Notes under the pieces: model-generated
What the model saw: the letters and a program-made list of their open reading frames with translations, nothing else
What the model was told of the DNA's origin: nothing
Databases searched by the model: none
Position numbers and translations under genes: made by a program
Shown here: positions 1 through 8,258 of the stretch, one piece after another
Position numbering within the stretch: position 1 is the stretch's first letter
Layout: each line of letters begins with the position of its first letter
Source: Winogradskyella sp046545555
GTDB lineage: Bacteria; Bacteroidota; Bacteroidia; Flavobacteriales; Flavobacteriaceae
Assembly: GCF_046545555.1 (NCBI RefSeq)
Contig: NZ_JBHZTH010000003.1
Span: 271,687-335,686 of the forward strand
DNA length: 64,000 nt
Reading direction: 5' to 3'

Positions 1-952
1 TTGTCTCATAAGAACCCCTATAACCTAAAGGATCATTATATACTTCAATAAAACTATTAATATAATCTACATTCCCGTCTGTTGCTGCTGTCCATGCAAC
101 ATTATAATCATCCCAAGTTTGTAAATCCCCTGTTTTATAATACTTAATTAACAGACCGATTGCATCTCCTTGTGCTTGGTTTTCAGCAACACCCTGTGCC
201 TTTTCTAACCATTGAACAATTTTGTCTATTGCAGAGCCATATAGCCCACCTGATTTATATATACGCTCTTTTAACACACCATCTTCCTTAACTAATTGTG
301 AGTTTAGTCCATAGGAAAGTGGTCTTTCAGAATTTGGTGATGTCTTCTTTTTATAAAAATTGATAACATCGTCACTTGTTACATCTGGTCCATAAAAATT
401 AACTGCTGATAGCAATACATTATCCACATCTTTCGCCTGATTTACTTTTTTTAAATCTTCATCACTAAATATTGCAGTTAGTGCTGCTCCATCTAATTTG
501 GTGCTTGTGGCTAAAAGTAATTCGTTTAAATAATCTTTAGAAAACTCCGGTTTCAACTTGTCGTTAGAATAATGATGGTGAATACCATTACTAAACCAGA
601 CCCGCTTTAAATACGTTTCAAAATTTTTCCAATTATTAGAAGATTTATCACCGTCGTATTTTGTGTAGATATCTTCTAGTGCAGCTCTAATTTTAAGATT
701 ATGCCTATAGTTTTGATCCCACATAATATCGCGTCCTGCCAAACCAGCCTCAGTAAGATAATACACTAGTTTTTGTTCCTTTAATGTAAGGTTTTCCCAA
801 CCAGGAATTTGATAACGTAGAATTTTAATGTCAGCGAATTGCTCTACATTAAAACTGAATTCTACATTAGCTTCTTCTTCTTTTACTTCCTCCTGACATG
901 CGATTACCAGTAAGGCAAACATAAAAATTGTAAATATTGATTTTAACTTCAT
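1..952 (-). CDS. DPP III-like (peptidase family M49) lipoprotein, 5' part only
   Basis: The reverse strand is open from the ATG at 952-950 to the window edge, giving the first 317 residues. Residues 1-19 are a lipoprotein signal (hydrophobic stretch ending VIAC, Cys19 lipidated), so the protein is membrane-anchored in the envelope. The following sequence (for example FADIKILRYQIPGWENL and YYLTEAGLAGRDIMWDQNY) reads like the N-terminal half of the Bacteroidota dipeptidyl-peptidase III family, zinc enzymes that remove dipeptides from oligopeptide N-termini. The zinc motif (HExxxH-type) lies further downstream in this family and is outside the window, so catalytic competence cannot be judged. 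Family call is from memory of homologues; moderately confident. Confidence 0.7.
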   Translation of the reverse strand, partial: MKLKSIFTIFMFALLVIACQEEVKEEEANVEFSFNVEQFADIKILRYQIPGWENLTLKEQKLVYYLTEAGLAGRDIMWDQNYRHNLKIRAALEDIYTKYDGDKSSNNWKNFETYLKRVWFSNGIHHHYSNDKLKPEFSKDYLNELLLATSTKLDGAALTAIFSDEDLKKVNQAKDVDNVLLSAVNFYGPDVTSDDVINFYKKKTSPNSERPLSYGLNSQLVKEDGVLKERIYKSGGLYGSAIDKIVQWLEKAQGVAENQAQGDAIGLLIKYYKTGDLQTWDDYNVAWTAATDGNVDYINSFIEVYNDPLGYRGSYET

Positions 953-977
953 AGTGTTAGTCATTTTTAGTTGTAGC

Positions 978-985
978 CAAATGTA
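978..985 (-). promoter_or_regulatory. -7 box of the DPP III-like gene
   Basis: On the minus strand the sequence is TACATTTG, an exact fit to the flavobacterial -7 consensus TAnnTTTG, 26 bases upstream of the ATG. No clear TTG -33 box at the expected distance. Confidence 0.4.
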
Positions 986-1013
986 ATACATATATCACAT
1001 ATCATAAAATTGC

Positions 1014-1021
1014 TATCTTTG
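1014..1021 (+). promoter_or_regulatory. -7 box for the SRPBCC-crcB operon
   Basis: TATCTTTG fits TAnnTTTG and faces the gene starting at 1138, predicting a leader of about 110 bases. No convincing -33 box. It lies back to back with the -7 box of the divergent gene. Confidence 0.35.
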
Positions 1022-1137
1022 GAAGAGAACTAAGTTAATTCAACAAAATGAAACGAGTATGCTCAAAATATTATAGCCTACCGTTCTAATTAATAGCGAA
1101 CAGCATATAACGTCTAAAAAACAATTAATATAAACAC

Positions 1138-2157
1138 ATGAAAGCTTTAAAATACGTATTATTACTACTCCTTATAGTAATTATAGGTTTTTCAATCTAT
1201 ATAGCGGTTCAACCAAATTCCTTTGAGGTTACAAGAACTAAAACTATAAATGCACCACAATCTGTGGTTTATAATAATGTCATTGATTTTAAAAACTGGG
1301 AAGCATGGAATTCTTGGAAAGATGAAAAACCAGAAACCATTATAACTTTACCAGAGAAAACCTTAGGTATTGGAGGTTTTTACACTTGGGAAGATGAAGA
1401 TGGAGTTGGCACTATGAAAACAATTGATACTAGAGAAAATTCATCAATTTCTCAAGAAATGCAGTTTGGTGATTTTCCGCCATCAGATGTGACTTGGGAT
1501 TTAAAAGCAAATACCGATGGTTCTACTGAAGTAACTTGGAATATTAAAGGTGAGAATCTGCCATTTATTTTTAAAGCATTTTCTGTGGTAATGGGCGGTA
1601 TGGAAAAACAAATTGGACCTCATTTTGAGCGAGGACTTACTATGCTAGATAGTGTATTGCAAGAGGAAATGAAACTCTATAGTATTAATGTAGACGGCAT
1701 TACTCAACATAGTGGAGGGTACTACTTATATAAAACAGCATCTTGTAAACTTAGTGAATTTGAAAAAAACATGAAACAAATGCTACCAGAGGTTGGCGCT
1801 TATGCAATATCTCATAATGTAACAATGGCAGGACCACCTTTTATTCTTTACCTTAAATGGGATGAAGAAAACGATGCAGCTATTTTCTCGACCTGCGTAC
1901 CAACCAATTCTAAGATCATTTCTGACCAATCAGATATCCTAACTGGCAAGCTTGAGTCCTTTAGAGCTGTAAAAACAGTTTTAAAAGGAGATTATATAAA
2001 TCTTAAAGAAGCCTGGGAAGCAAGTATGAAATATATTGCTGACAATAATCTCGAAATCATTGAAAATGGTTCAATGTTAGAAACATACTTAACAGATCCT
2101 GTAAGTCACCCTAATCCTGCTAATTGGGTAACTGAAATTTATGTAGCGATAAAATAA
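1138..2157 (+). CDS. Membrane-anchored SRPBCC / GyrI-like two-domain protein
   Basis: 339 residues. Residues 5-25 form one N-terminal membrane segment. Residues about 31-180 look like a polyketide-cyclase/START-type (SRPBCC) ligand-binding fold (NAPQSVVYNNVIDFKNWEAW is the usual opening of that family). Residues about 183-339 resemble the GyrI-like/AraC effector-binding domain. Bacteroidota often combine these two modules. The architecture suggests binding of a small hydrophobic ligand at the membrane; no catalytic residue can be named. The stop codon directly abuts the start of crcB, so the two are translated from one mRNA. Confidence 0.75.
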   Translation: MKALKYVLLLLLIVIIGFSIYIAVQPNSFEVTRTKTINAPQSVVYNNVIDFKNWEAWNSWKDEKPETIITLPEKTLGIGGFYTWEDEDGVGTMKTIDTRENSSISQEMQFGDFPPSDVTWDLKANTDGSTEVTWNIKGENLPFIFKAFSVVMGGMEKQIGPHFERGLTMLDSVLQEEMKLYSINVDGITQHSGGYYLYKTASCKLSEFEKNMKQMLPEVGAYAISHNVTMAGPPFILYLKWDEENDAAIFSTCVPTNSKIISDQSDILTGKLESFRAVKTVLKGDYINLKEAWEASMKYIADNNLEIIENGSMLETYLTDPVSHPNPANWVTEIYVAIK

Positions 2158-2526
2158 ATGAAACAACTAATTTTAGTTTTTGTCGGTGGAGGTTTTGGTA
2201 GTGTATTACGCTTTATAATTGGAAAATGGCTTAATAATTCTGACAGCGGAATTCCTTTTGGTACTTTCGCCACAAATATAATAGGCAGTCTACTTATTGG
2301 TGTAATATTAGGTTTAGCAGCGAAAAACGAAACCTTATCTCAAAGTCAAACTTTACTTTTAGCAACTGGATTTTGTGGGGGTTTTACAACATTCTCTACT
2401 TTTGCATATGAGAACCATGTGTTTTTAAAATCGGGAGACTTCTCAAGTTTTGCCTTGTACACAATAGCAAGTTTCGTTGTTGGTTTTTTAGCTGTCTTTT
2501 TTGGAATATATCTCGTTAAAGGTTAG
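2158..2526 (+). CDS. crcB: Fluoride-specific ion channel CrcB
   Basis: 122 residues, normal length for a Fluc/CrcB subunit, which forms an antiparallel dimer of four-helix chains exporting fluoride across the inner membrane. Visible family signatures are the N-terminal GGGFGSVLRF segment, the second helix with ATNIIGSLLIG (conserved Asn), and GFCGGFTTFSTF in helix 3 (the phenylalanine/Thr-Ser track lining the pore). It starts immediately after the upstream stop. No fluoride riboswitch is recognisable upstream; the gene simply follows the SRPBCC gene. Its last 11 bases overlap the 3' end of the convergent DUF1684 gene. Confidence 0.93.
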   Translation: MKQLILVFVGGGFGSVLRFIIGKWLNNSDSGIPFGTFATNIIGSLLIGVILGLAAKNETLSQSQTLLLATGFCGGFTTFSTFAYENHVFLKSGDFSSFALYTIASFVVGFLAVFFGIYLVKG

Positions 2527-3124
2527 GCTTTTTAAAGACTTTAACACCAGCCTCTATGGCTATATCTAAATGATTAACTCTAGGTACAATAGGACAAGAA
2601 TACTTTTCATTATAAGCACAATAGGGATTATAAGCTTTATTAAAATCTATTGTGATTGTATCTGCTAAAGGAATCCTTAAATCTATATAGCGTCCTCCTC
2701 CATAACTATCATAACCATTTGTATTATCTAAAAAAGGAAGAAAAAGATAATCTTTATAACCTTCCTTATCCATCATATCCTCACCTTGATAAACATTGAG
2801 CTGAAATTGTTCACCTTTTAATTTAAAATTTAAAACACCATATACGCGCTCTTTAGAAACTTCAGCAGTTGTAGTTTTCATTAAAAACCATTCGCTATCT
2901 GGTGTTCGTTTTAGTTCTGATTTTACCACGAAAGAAGAATCGAAAGCAAAAAAATCCAAGCTTTTGAAGGTTTTTAAATCTCTCTTTTTTAACGGTGATT
3001 TTGAAGCATCTTTAAAATTAGAATTTTGTTGCCTTTGCCATTCTGTGCCTTCATTGAGCAGCTCTTTGCCTTGTTCGCAACTCCATGTAGCAGCAATCAA
3101 AAAAAATAACAATACTCTTATCAT
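2516..3124 (-). CDS. DUF1684 lipoprotein
   Basis: I start at 3124 because that Met opens a lipoprotein signal (MIRVLLFFLIAATWSC, Cys16); the longer frame to 3160 adds 12 residues without signal character. The 202-residue mature part carries the DUF1684 hallmarks: a beta-rich domain, GYDSYGGGRYIDL and NPYCAYNEKYSCPI near the C-terminus (two conserved Cys in an NPYCAY..SCP pattern). The biochemical function of DUF1684 is unknown; it is an envelope protein. Converges on and overlaps crcB by 11 bases. Confidence 0.85.
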   Translation of the reverse strand: MIRVLLFFLIAATWSCEQGKELLNEGTEWQRQQNSNFKDASKSPLKKRDLKTFKSLDFFAFDSSFVVKSELKRTPDSEWFLMKTTTAEVSKERVYGVLNFKLKGEQFQLNVYQGEDMMDKEGYKDYLFLPFLDNTNGYDSYGGGRYIDLRIPLADTITIDFNKAYNPYCAYNEKYSCPIVPRVNHLDIAIEAGVKVFKKPNL

Positions 3125-3305
3125 CTTGGTAAATTTTAATGTAAAAATACAACTTATCATATTTTATTGTAGTTTTGACACTCAATAAGTTCGCATTTAT
3201 GTTACAAGTCATTAGATATACAAAGCAAACCTGTTTAGTTTCTTCGGAAATTGTTCGGACGCATTATCTATTGTAGCTATAAACATATACTATTAAACAA
3301 TATTT

Positions 3306-3333
3306 AAAAGTCCGACGTCAACGTCGGACTTTT
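3306..3333 (+). terminator. Strong intrinsic terminator without an upstream + strand gene
   Basis: Perfect 12-bp stem (AAAAGTCCGACG / CGTCGGACTTTT) with a TCAA loop, followed by T. The nearest upstream + strand gene, crcB, ends 780 bases earlier and a minus-strand gene lies between, so the transcript that ends here has no protein gene. It also lies only 22 bases before the MFS start. See findings. Confidence 0.8.
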
Positions 3334-3355
3334 TATATTTATAACAACAACCAAA

Positions 3356-4570
3356 ATGAAAAAGCTATACTTTAATTACGTTGAATCTTTTAAAGATTTG
3401 TCTAAAGAAATTTGGTATCTCTCACTAATAAGTTTAGTGAACAGAGCTGGCACTATGGTGATTCCATTTCTTTCACTTTATTTAAAAAAAGATTTAGGGT
3501 TTTCTAATAATGAAATCAGTTGGATTTTTGTTTTTTTCGGAATAGGGTCTGTTATTGGTTCTTGGTTAGGTGGTAAATTAACTGATATCATTGGATTTTA
3601 TAAAGTTATGATTTTAAGTCTATTCCTTACTGGACTTAATTTTATAGTATTACAATATATGGCTTCATTTTGGGGATTTTGCATTGGTATCTTAGTAACA
3701 ATGTCTATTGCAGATAGTTTTAGACCTGCAGTTTTTGTTGCCATAAAAGCCTACAGCACATCAGATAATCAAACTAGATCAGTTGGATTATTAAGATTAG
3801 CAATTAATGCTGGTATGGGAATTGGACCCACTTTAGCAGGTTTAATTATTGTTCTTAAAGGGTATAATATTATATTCTGGATTGATGGTATAACTTGTAT
3901 TATAGCAATACTATTATTTAGCTATTTGGTCAAAGACCCAAAAATAAAACCATCTGAAACGAGAGAATTACATCAAAATTTAGATAAAAATGTTGTGTAC
4001 AAAGACACTTCATTTTGGATTCATTCTATAATATGTTTTTTATTCGGAATGGCATTTTTTCAACTTTTTACAACAATTCCGCTTTATTATAATGAGGTAT
4101 TTCATCTTAACGAATTTAAAATTGGAGTTATCTTGTTTTTGAATGTTGTAATTATTGTAGTTTTTGAAATGCCACTTATAAATTATTTAGAAAAACAGTT
4201 GATTCCTGTGACAAAACATATAATAATGTCTTGTCTATTATTAACCTTAAGTTTTTTAGTCATGTATCAAAATTTTTGGATAGGAATATTAATCATTAGT
4301 ATAATACTAATGACATTGAGTGAAATGCTTGGTTTTCCATACACAAATAAATTTGCATTATCACGTGCAAAAGAAGGTTTAGAAGGCAGTTATATGGCCA
4401 TGTATGCTATGTCATTTTCTCTAGCGCATATTTTTAGTCCGAAAATTGGATTTAGTATCATAGATCTTTATGGCTATCAAGTTAATTGGCTAGTTACAGC
4501 TGGTTATGGTTTATTGGGTTTTATACTATCTTATTGGTTATTTAATCGTGTAAAAAAAGAAAAATCATGA
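3356..4570 (+). CDS. MFS transporter
   Basis: 404 residues, about 12 hydrophobic helices. The loop between helices 2 and 3 has the MFS motif A pattern (GSWLGGKLTDIIGFYKV). The second half is preceded by a charged cytoplasmic loop (about 196-215). Closest in style to DHA-type drug/metabolite exporters of Bacteroidota; substrate unknown. It is the first gene of an operon: its stop overlaps the start of the VOC gene by four bases (ATGA). The promoter must lie in or after the terminator at 3306-3333; no exact TAnnTTTG box is seen there. Confidence 0.85.
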   Translation: MKKLYFNYVESFKDLSKEIWYLSLISLVNRAGTMVIPFLSLYLKKDLGFSNNEISWIFVFFGIGSVIGSWLGGKLTDIIGFYKVMILSLFLTGLNFIVLQYMASFWGFCIGILVTMSIADSFRPAVFVAIKAYSTSDNQTRSVGLLRLAINAGMGIGPTLAGLIIVLKGYNIIFWIDGITCIIAILLFSYLVKDPKIKPSETRELHQNLDKNVVYKDTSFWIHSIICFLFGMAFFQLFTTIPLYYNEVFHLNEFKIGVILFLNVVIIVVFEMPLINYLEKQLIPVTKHIIMSCLLLTLSFLVMYQNFWIGILIISIILMTLSEMLGFPYTNKFALSRAKEGLEGSYMAMYAMSFSLAHIFSPKIGFSIIDLYGYQVNWLVTAGYGLLGFILSYWLFNRVKKEKS

Positions 4571-4944
4571 ATTTAAATCAAGTTACAATCTCATCCTTAG
4601 ATGTTATAAAGTCAACCGACTTTTATAAAACTTTAGGTCTAAAACTAATCGTAGATGCATTACCAAGGTATGTACGATTAGAATGTCCTAATGGAGAATC
4701 AACATTTTCCATTAGCAATGTTGATATCTTACCAGAAGGAAATAATATAAAATTATATTTTGAAGTTAATAATCTTTTTGAGACAGTTTCTAAACTCAAA
4801 AAAAAAGGTATTACTTTTAATTCTGAAATTACCGAGCAGTCATGGAAATGGACTGATGTGCATTTAAATGATCCCGATGGGCACCAACTGATTATTTATC
4901 ACGCAGGAAAAAACAGAAAGAATCCGCCATGGAGAATTAACTAA
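4567..4944 (+). CDS. VOC / glyoxalase-fold protein
   Basis: 125 residues, a single vicinal-oxygen-chelate module (two beta-alpha-beta-beta-beta halves). The C-terminal LNDPDGHQLIIYH corresponds to the usual DPDGNxxEl segment, but the acidic metal ligand expected after it is replaced (IIY), and the N-terminal His found in glyoxalase I is absent (NLNQVTI). It is therefore unlikely to be a standard metal-dependent glyoxalase I; a binding or resistance role is as likely. Translationally coupled to the MFS gene upstream; ypdA-like gene starts 5 bases after it. Confidence 0.82.
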   Translation: MNLNQVTISSLDVIKSTDFYKTLGLKLIVDALPRYVRLECPNGESTFSISNVDILPEGNNIKLYFEVNNLFETVSKLKKKGITFNSEITEQSWKWTDVHLNDPDGHQLIIYHAGKNRKNPPWRIN

Positions 4945-4949
4945 ATGAA

Positions 4950-5927
4950 ATGACGAACCATTATAAAGACATTGTAATTATTGGTGCAGGGCCAATAGGA
5001 ATTGCTTGTGCATTAGAATGTAAAAAAAGGAACTGGGATTATCTAGTTATTGAAAAAGGATCGTTAACAAATTCACTATTCAATTACCCATTAAATATGA
5101 CCTTTTTCTCAACTTCTGAGAAACTAGAAGTTGATAGTATTCCTTTTATTAGTAACAATCCTAAACCTACTAGAAATGAGGCATTAGAATATTATAGACG
5201 AGTAACAACTTCAAACCAGCTTCACATTAATTTGTATGAGGAAGTTAACAGTTTGCAAAAAATTAATGATCGATTTAAGCTCGTTACAGATAAGGCAACC
5301 TATTCTAGTAAAAAAGTAATAATTGCAACTGGTTTTTATGATATTCCAAAAGTTTTAAATGTACCTGGAGAGAAATTAAATAAGGTATCGCATTATTATA
5401 AAGAAGCACATCCCTACTCTTTGCAAAATACAGCTATTGTTGGAGCAAGTAATTCTGCTGTTGACGCAGCTTTAGATATTAATAGAAAAGGTGGAAATGT
5501 TACCATGATTATACGAGGAAAGGCAGTTGGAGAACGTGTTAAATATTGGGTAAGACCAGATATTATAAATCGCATAAAGGAAGGAAGCATAAAAGCTTAT
5601 TTTAATGCTAAAATAAAAGAAATTAAACCTAAAGAGATTATTATAAAGACGCTTAGGGGAGATATTACAATTACAAATGATTATGTGATTGCCTTAACAG
5701 GTTATAAACCAAATTTTGAATTTTTAAAACAAGCCGGAATCACTTTTTCTAATGACGACAAACGCATACCAAATTATAATTCTAGCACAATGGAGTCCTC
5801 TGTTGAAGGACTTTATTTAGCCGGTGTAATTTGTGGTGGTATGGAAACCCATAAGTGGTTTATAGAAAATTCGCGAATTCATGCAATACAAATTGCAAAT
5901 CATCTAGAAACCGAACTAAAAAAATGA
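4950..5927 (+). CDS. ypdA: YpdA-family FAD/NAD(P)-dependent oxidoreductase (putative bacillithiol disulfide reductase)
   Basis: 325 residues. FAD-binding GxGxxG at residues 12-17 (IIGAGPIGIA), second dinucleotide-binding site VGASNSAVDAALD for NADPH, and a C-terminal GLYLAGVICGG segment. Overall it reads as the YpdA family, which in Firmicutes reduces bacillithiol disulfide. Firmicute YpdA has a redox Cys in GGGPCG; here the position is Ile (GAGPIG), as I recall for Bacteroidota members, so the mechanism may differ. In the MFS-VOC-DJ-1 operon; the stop overlaps the next start (ATGA). Confidence 0.82.
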   Translation: MTNHYKDIVIIGAGPIGIACALECKKRNWDYLVIEKGSLTNSLFNYPLNMTFFSTSEKLEVDSIPFISNNPKPTRNEALEYYRRVTTSNQLHINLYEEVNSLQKINDRFKLVTDKATYSSKKVIIATGFYDIPKVLNVPGEKLNKVSHYYKEAHPYSLQNTAIVGASNSAVDAALDINRKGGNVTMIIRGKAVGERVKYWVRPDIINRIKEGSIKAYFNAKIKEIKPKEIIIKTLRGDITITNDYVIALTGYKPNFEFLKQAGITFSNDDKRIPNYNSSTMESSVEGLYLAGVICGGMETHKWFIENSRIHAIQIANHLETELKK

Positions 5928-6673
5928 GATATTCAATTCTATTAATCGTGCTAATGCTCATCCTGGGTTGTAAAGATTCAAAAAATAATCAACCTCTCCA
6001 GGAGCAAGGAGGTGAACGCAACATAAAAGAGATTCCAATATTAGAGCCCAATCGCTATAATGTTGCATTTTTAATCATGGACGGTACGTATAATACAGAA
6101 CTTACTGCACCATTTGACATCTTTCAGCATACCATTTTTAGAGATAGCATTAAAGCGATGAATGTATTTACAGTTGCAAATACAGATGACCCAATTACAA
6201 CATTTGAAGGTATGCGTGTATTACCAGATTTTAATTATGTGACAGGTTCACTGCCTAAAATTGATATTCTCGTCGTGCCTAGTGCTGAACATCATTTAGA
6301 TACCGATTTAGAAGATGAAGTAATGCTAGACTTTGTTAGAAAAACAGACAAAAAAGCACAGTTTATAACATCGCATTGCGATGGGGCTTTTGTCCTTGCT
6401 AAAGCTGGACTATTAGATAATGTAGTTTCAACAACTTTTCCGAGTGATATTGATAAAATGCGAGACATGTTTCCAAGTCTTGATATTAGAAAAAATGTAC
6501 TCTTTGTACATGATAATAAATATATTACCTCTGCAGGTGGTGCTAAATCCTTTGAAGCTGCTCTTTATTTAAGTGAGTATTTGTATGGTAAAGACATTGC
6601 TAAATCTTTAGCCGGTGGCTTAGTTATTGATTGGGAATTAGAAAAGGTACCACATTTAATAATAAAACACTAA
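5924..6673 (+). CDS. DJ-1/PfpI-family lipoprotein
   Basis: 249 residues from the ATG at 5924, chosen because it starts a lipoprotein signal (MRYSILLIVLMLILGC, Cys16) and overlaps the ypdA stop. The rest is a class I glutamine amidotransferase-like fold with the nucleophile elbow ITSHCDGAFVLAKAGLLD, putting the DJ-1/PfpI cysteine at 152. PfpI relatives include proteases, deglycase-like and isocyanide hydratase enzymes and AraC sensor domains; the exact activity is not predictable. The lipoprotein anchor is notable because most DJ-1 proteins are cytoplasmic; this one should act in the periplasm. Confidence 0.83.
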   Translation: MRYSILLIVLMLILGCKDSKNNQPLQEQGGERNIKEIPILEPNRYNVAFLIMDGTYNTELTAPFDIFQHTIFRDSIKAMNVFTVANTDDPITTFEGMRVLPDFNYVTGSLPKIDILVVPSAEHHLDTDLEDEVMLDFVRKTDKKAQFITSHCDGAFVLAKAGLLDNVVSTTFPSDIDKMRDMFPSLDIRKNVLFVHDNKYITSAGGAKSFEAALYLSEYLYGKDIAKSLAGGLVIDWELEKVPHLIIKH

Positions 6674-6683
6674 GCATCATTTT

Positions 6684-7286
6684 ATGAGATTAACCTTTCT
6701 TTCCCTACTCACCTTAATATTTTTTACATCATGTGGTGCTAATAAAAATAGTATACCTGAAAATGATTTAAATAACAACATAAATAATAAGTATAATAAA
6801 CAATATAGAAATTCTGTTGACGGTAGATTCGGTAAAATGGGTAGCGCAACTTTAGGTCAATTTTACGAAGCTCTAGGGCAAAATCTTAATATAAATATTG
6901 ATACTTCTAAAACTATTCTTATTAACTATCTGCAAAAAGGAGATAATTGCATCGTAAGGTCGGGAGATGAAAAATATGAAAAAAACGTCCTAAAAACGTA
7001 CAAAAATATGTCTGATAGAATATCTAAAATCTATGATACCAAAAACATTTTAGTACTTACAAAAAATTCCTACTTCTCTAAGTATGCCGAAGATAATACC
7101 GATTGGTTGGAAGATAATAATTTTATAAAAAATAATATTTTCACCTCTAATAAAAACTGCTCCGGTTTTTTTATACTAAGAACAGACGGTAAATTTTACA
7201 AATACTACGGAGAAGATTATTTTTCAATTGTAAAAAAACTATTGAGTGCAAAAGAATGGGATTATCCTGATAAAGTATTAGAATAA
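6684..7286 (+). CDS. Unknown lipoprotein
   Basis: 200 residues, family not recognised. A lipoprotein signal is clear (MRLTFLSLLTLIFFTSC, Cys17), followed by an Asn-rich linker (residues about 22-42) and a mixed alpha/beta domain with Cys residues near NCIVRSG and NKNCSGFFIL that could pair as a disulfide. FFILRTDGKFYKYYGED looks like a beta hairpin. Starts 10 bases after the DJ-1 gene and is probably the last gene of the same operon. Confidence 0.6.
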   Translation: MRLTFLSLLTLIFFTSCGANKNSIPENDLNNNINNKYNKQYRNSVDGRFGKMGSATLGQFYEALGQNLNINIDTSKTILINYLQKGDNCIVRSGDEKYEKNVLKTYKNMSDRISKIYDTKNILVLTKNSYFSKYAEDNTDWLEDNNFIKNNIFTSNKNCSGFFILRTDGKFYKYYGEDYFSIVKKLLSAKEWDYPDKVLE

Positions 7287-7291
7287 ACACC

Positions 7292-7729
7292 CTATTTTAG
7301 AGGCTTTACTTCACTATGTTTAATAACATGAGATAAGACGATCTGAGTCTTAGTTTCACCATAAATTATGAGTTGGTCAATAAAAGATTCGAGATGTTTT
7401 TGATTTTTTAAAACTACTTCCATAACTATATTTTCATTTCCAGTAATTCTATAGCAATTTAGAACTTCATCATAAGTTTTTACTTTTTCTAAGAAAGGTT
7501 TTAGCATTCCCATAAAAGCGCGGAGTGTGATTAACGCCTTTAATTGATAACCCAACTCAAATGGTGAAACAAAGGTCGTATAACCTTCTATTACTTCAGC
7601 ATCTTCCATCTTCTTAATACGCTCACTAACAGCAGGAGAGCTAACGCCAACACGTCTTGCAATCTCTGCATTAGACATACGAGCGTTCAGCTGAAGACAC
7701 TTTAATATCTTCCAATTGAGACCATCCAT
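7292..7729 (-). CDS. Lrp/AsnC-family transcriptional regulator
   Basis: 145 residues, typical Lrp length. N-terminal winged helix-turn-helix (residues about 2-55: WKILKCLQLNARMSNAEIA then RRVGVSSPAVSERIKKMEDA) followed by a RAM ligand-binding domain with VLNCYRITGNENIVMEVV, the usual GxxDY segment being GNENI. Such proteins form octamers that bind amino acids or related metabolites. It is convergent to the MFS-to-lipoprotein operon and divergent from the gene at 7850; the 18-bp palindrome at 7794 lies in that divergent region. Confidence 0.92.
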   Translation of the reverse strand: MDGLNWKILKCLQLNARMSNAEIARRVGVSSPAVSERIKKMEDAEVIEGYTTFVSPFELGYQLKALITLRAFMGMLKPFLEKVKTYDEVLNCYRITGNENIVMEVVLKNQKHLESFIDQLIIYGETKTQIVLSHVIKHSEVKPLK

Positions 7730-7772
7730 ATATTTTTAAAGTTTTTAGTAAAAATTAACACTTATATTAAAG

Positions 7773-7811
7773 CAAATATAGCTTTTTACTTTAATATTTA
7801 AATTTAAATAT
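7773..7811. promoter_or_regulatory. Divergent lrp control region: -7 box and 18-bp perfect palindrome
   Basis: On the minus strand TATATTTG (7780-7773) fits the -7 consensus for the Lrp-type gene. Beside it, 7794-7811 is a perfect palindrome (ATATTTAAATTTAAATAT), an AT-rich dyad of the kind Lrp proteins bind. Autoregulation is an inference. Confidence 0.4.
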
Positions 7812-7849
7812 CCAACTAACTCCGTAAATTCGTGTGATTGCTATAAAAA

Positions 7850-8245
7850 ATGAATTATAATTTACCATCACATTTATCTGATTTGCCTATCTATAAAAAG
7901 GCTATGGAGATTATTATAATCTCGAGGGATATCTCAACTTATTTAAATTATGATTTGTCCTATTTAAACGCTGATGGGTCAGAAGATACATCCATTTACT
8001 TTACAGGCGATATAGTGCAACAATCAACAAGTTTAGCTCCTGAGATTTTAAACGCAGAGCGCGAACGTTTTTCGGATAAAAAGCATAAGCATCTCGAAAG
8101 TTTAGAATTATTAACCGATCGGTTATATAAAAACTGTAAGCGTTTAGAGCACTCAAACAGTAACGGCAGGGATTATCTCCCTATGCTCCGTTATGAATTA
8201 AGAAAGTTTAGAAAACTGCAACGCAGCTGGATGATGACTTTATAA
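7850..8245 (+). CDS. Small helical protein, unknown function
   Basis: 131 residues, no signal peptide or membrane segment. It looks entirely alpha-helical, with a Leu/charge pattern suggestive of a four-helix bundle and a strongly basic C-terminus (LRYELRKFRKLQRSW). There is a loose resemblance to 23S-rRNA-intervening-sequence four-helix proteins in the opening (LPIYKKAMEIIIISRDIS), but I would not assign the family. It stands alone between the Lrp gene and the convergent DEAD-like gene. Confidence 0.6.
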   Translation: MNYNLPSHLSDLPIYKKAMEIIIISRDISTYLNYDLSYLNADGSEDTSIYFTGDIVQQSTSLAPEILNAERERFSDKKHKHLESLELLTDRLYKNCKRLEHSNSNGRDYLPMLRYELRKFRKLQRSWMMTL

Positions 8246-8258
8246 TTTTAACACATTT

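Noticed and set aside
3125..3160. Longer start for the DUF1684 protein
   Set aside because: It would bury the lipoprotein signal 12 residues from the N-terminus.
4567..4944. Functional glyoxalase I
   Set aside because: The N-terminal His and the Glu after DPDG that bind the metal are missing.
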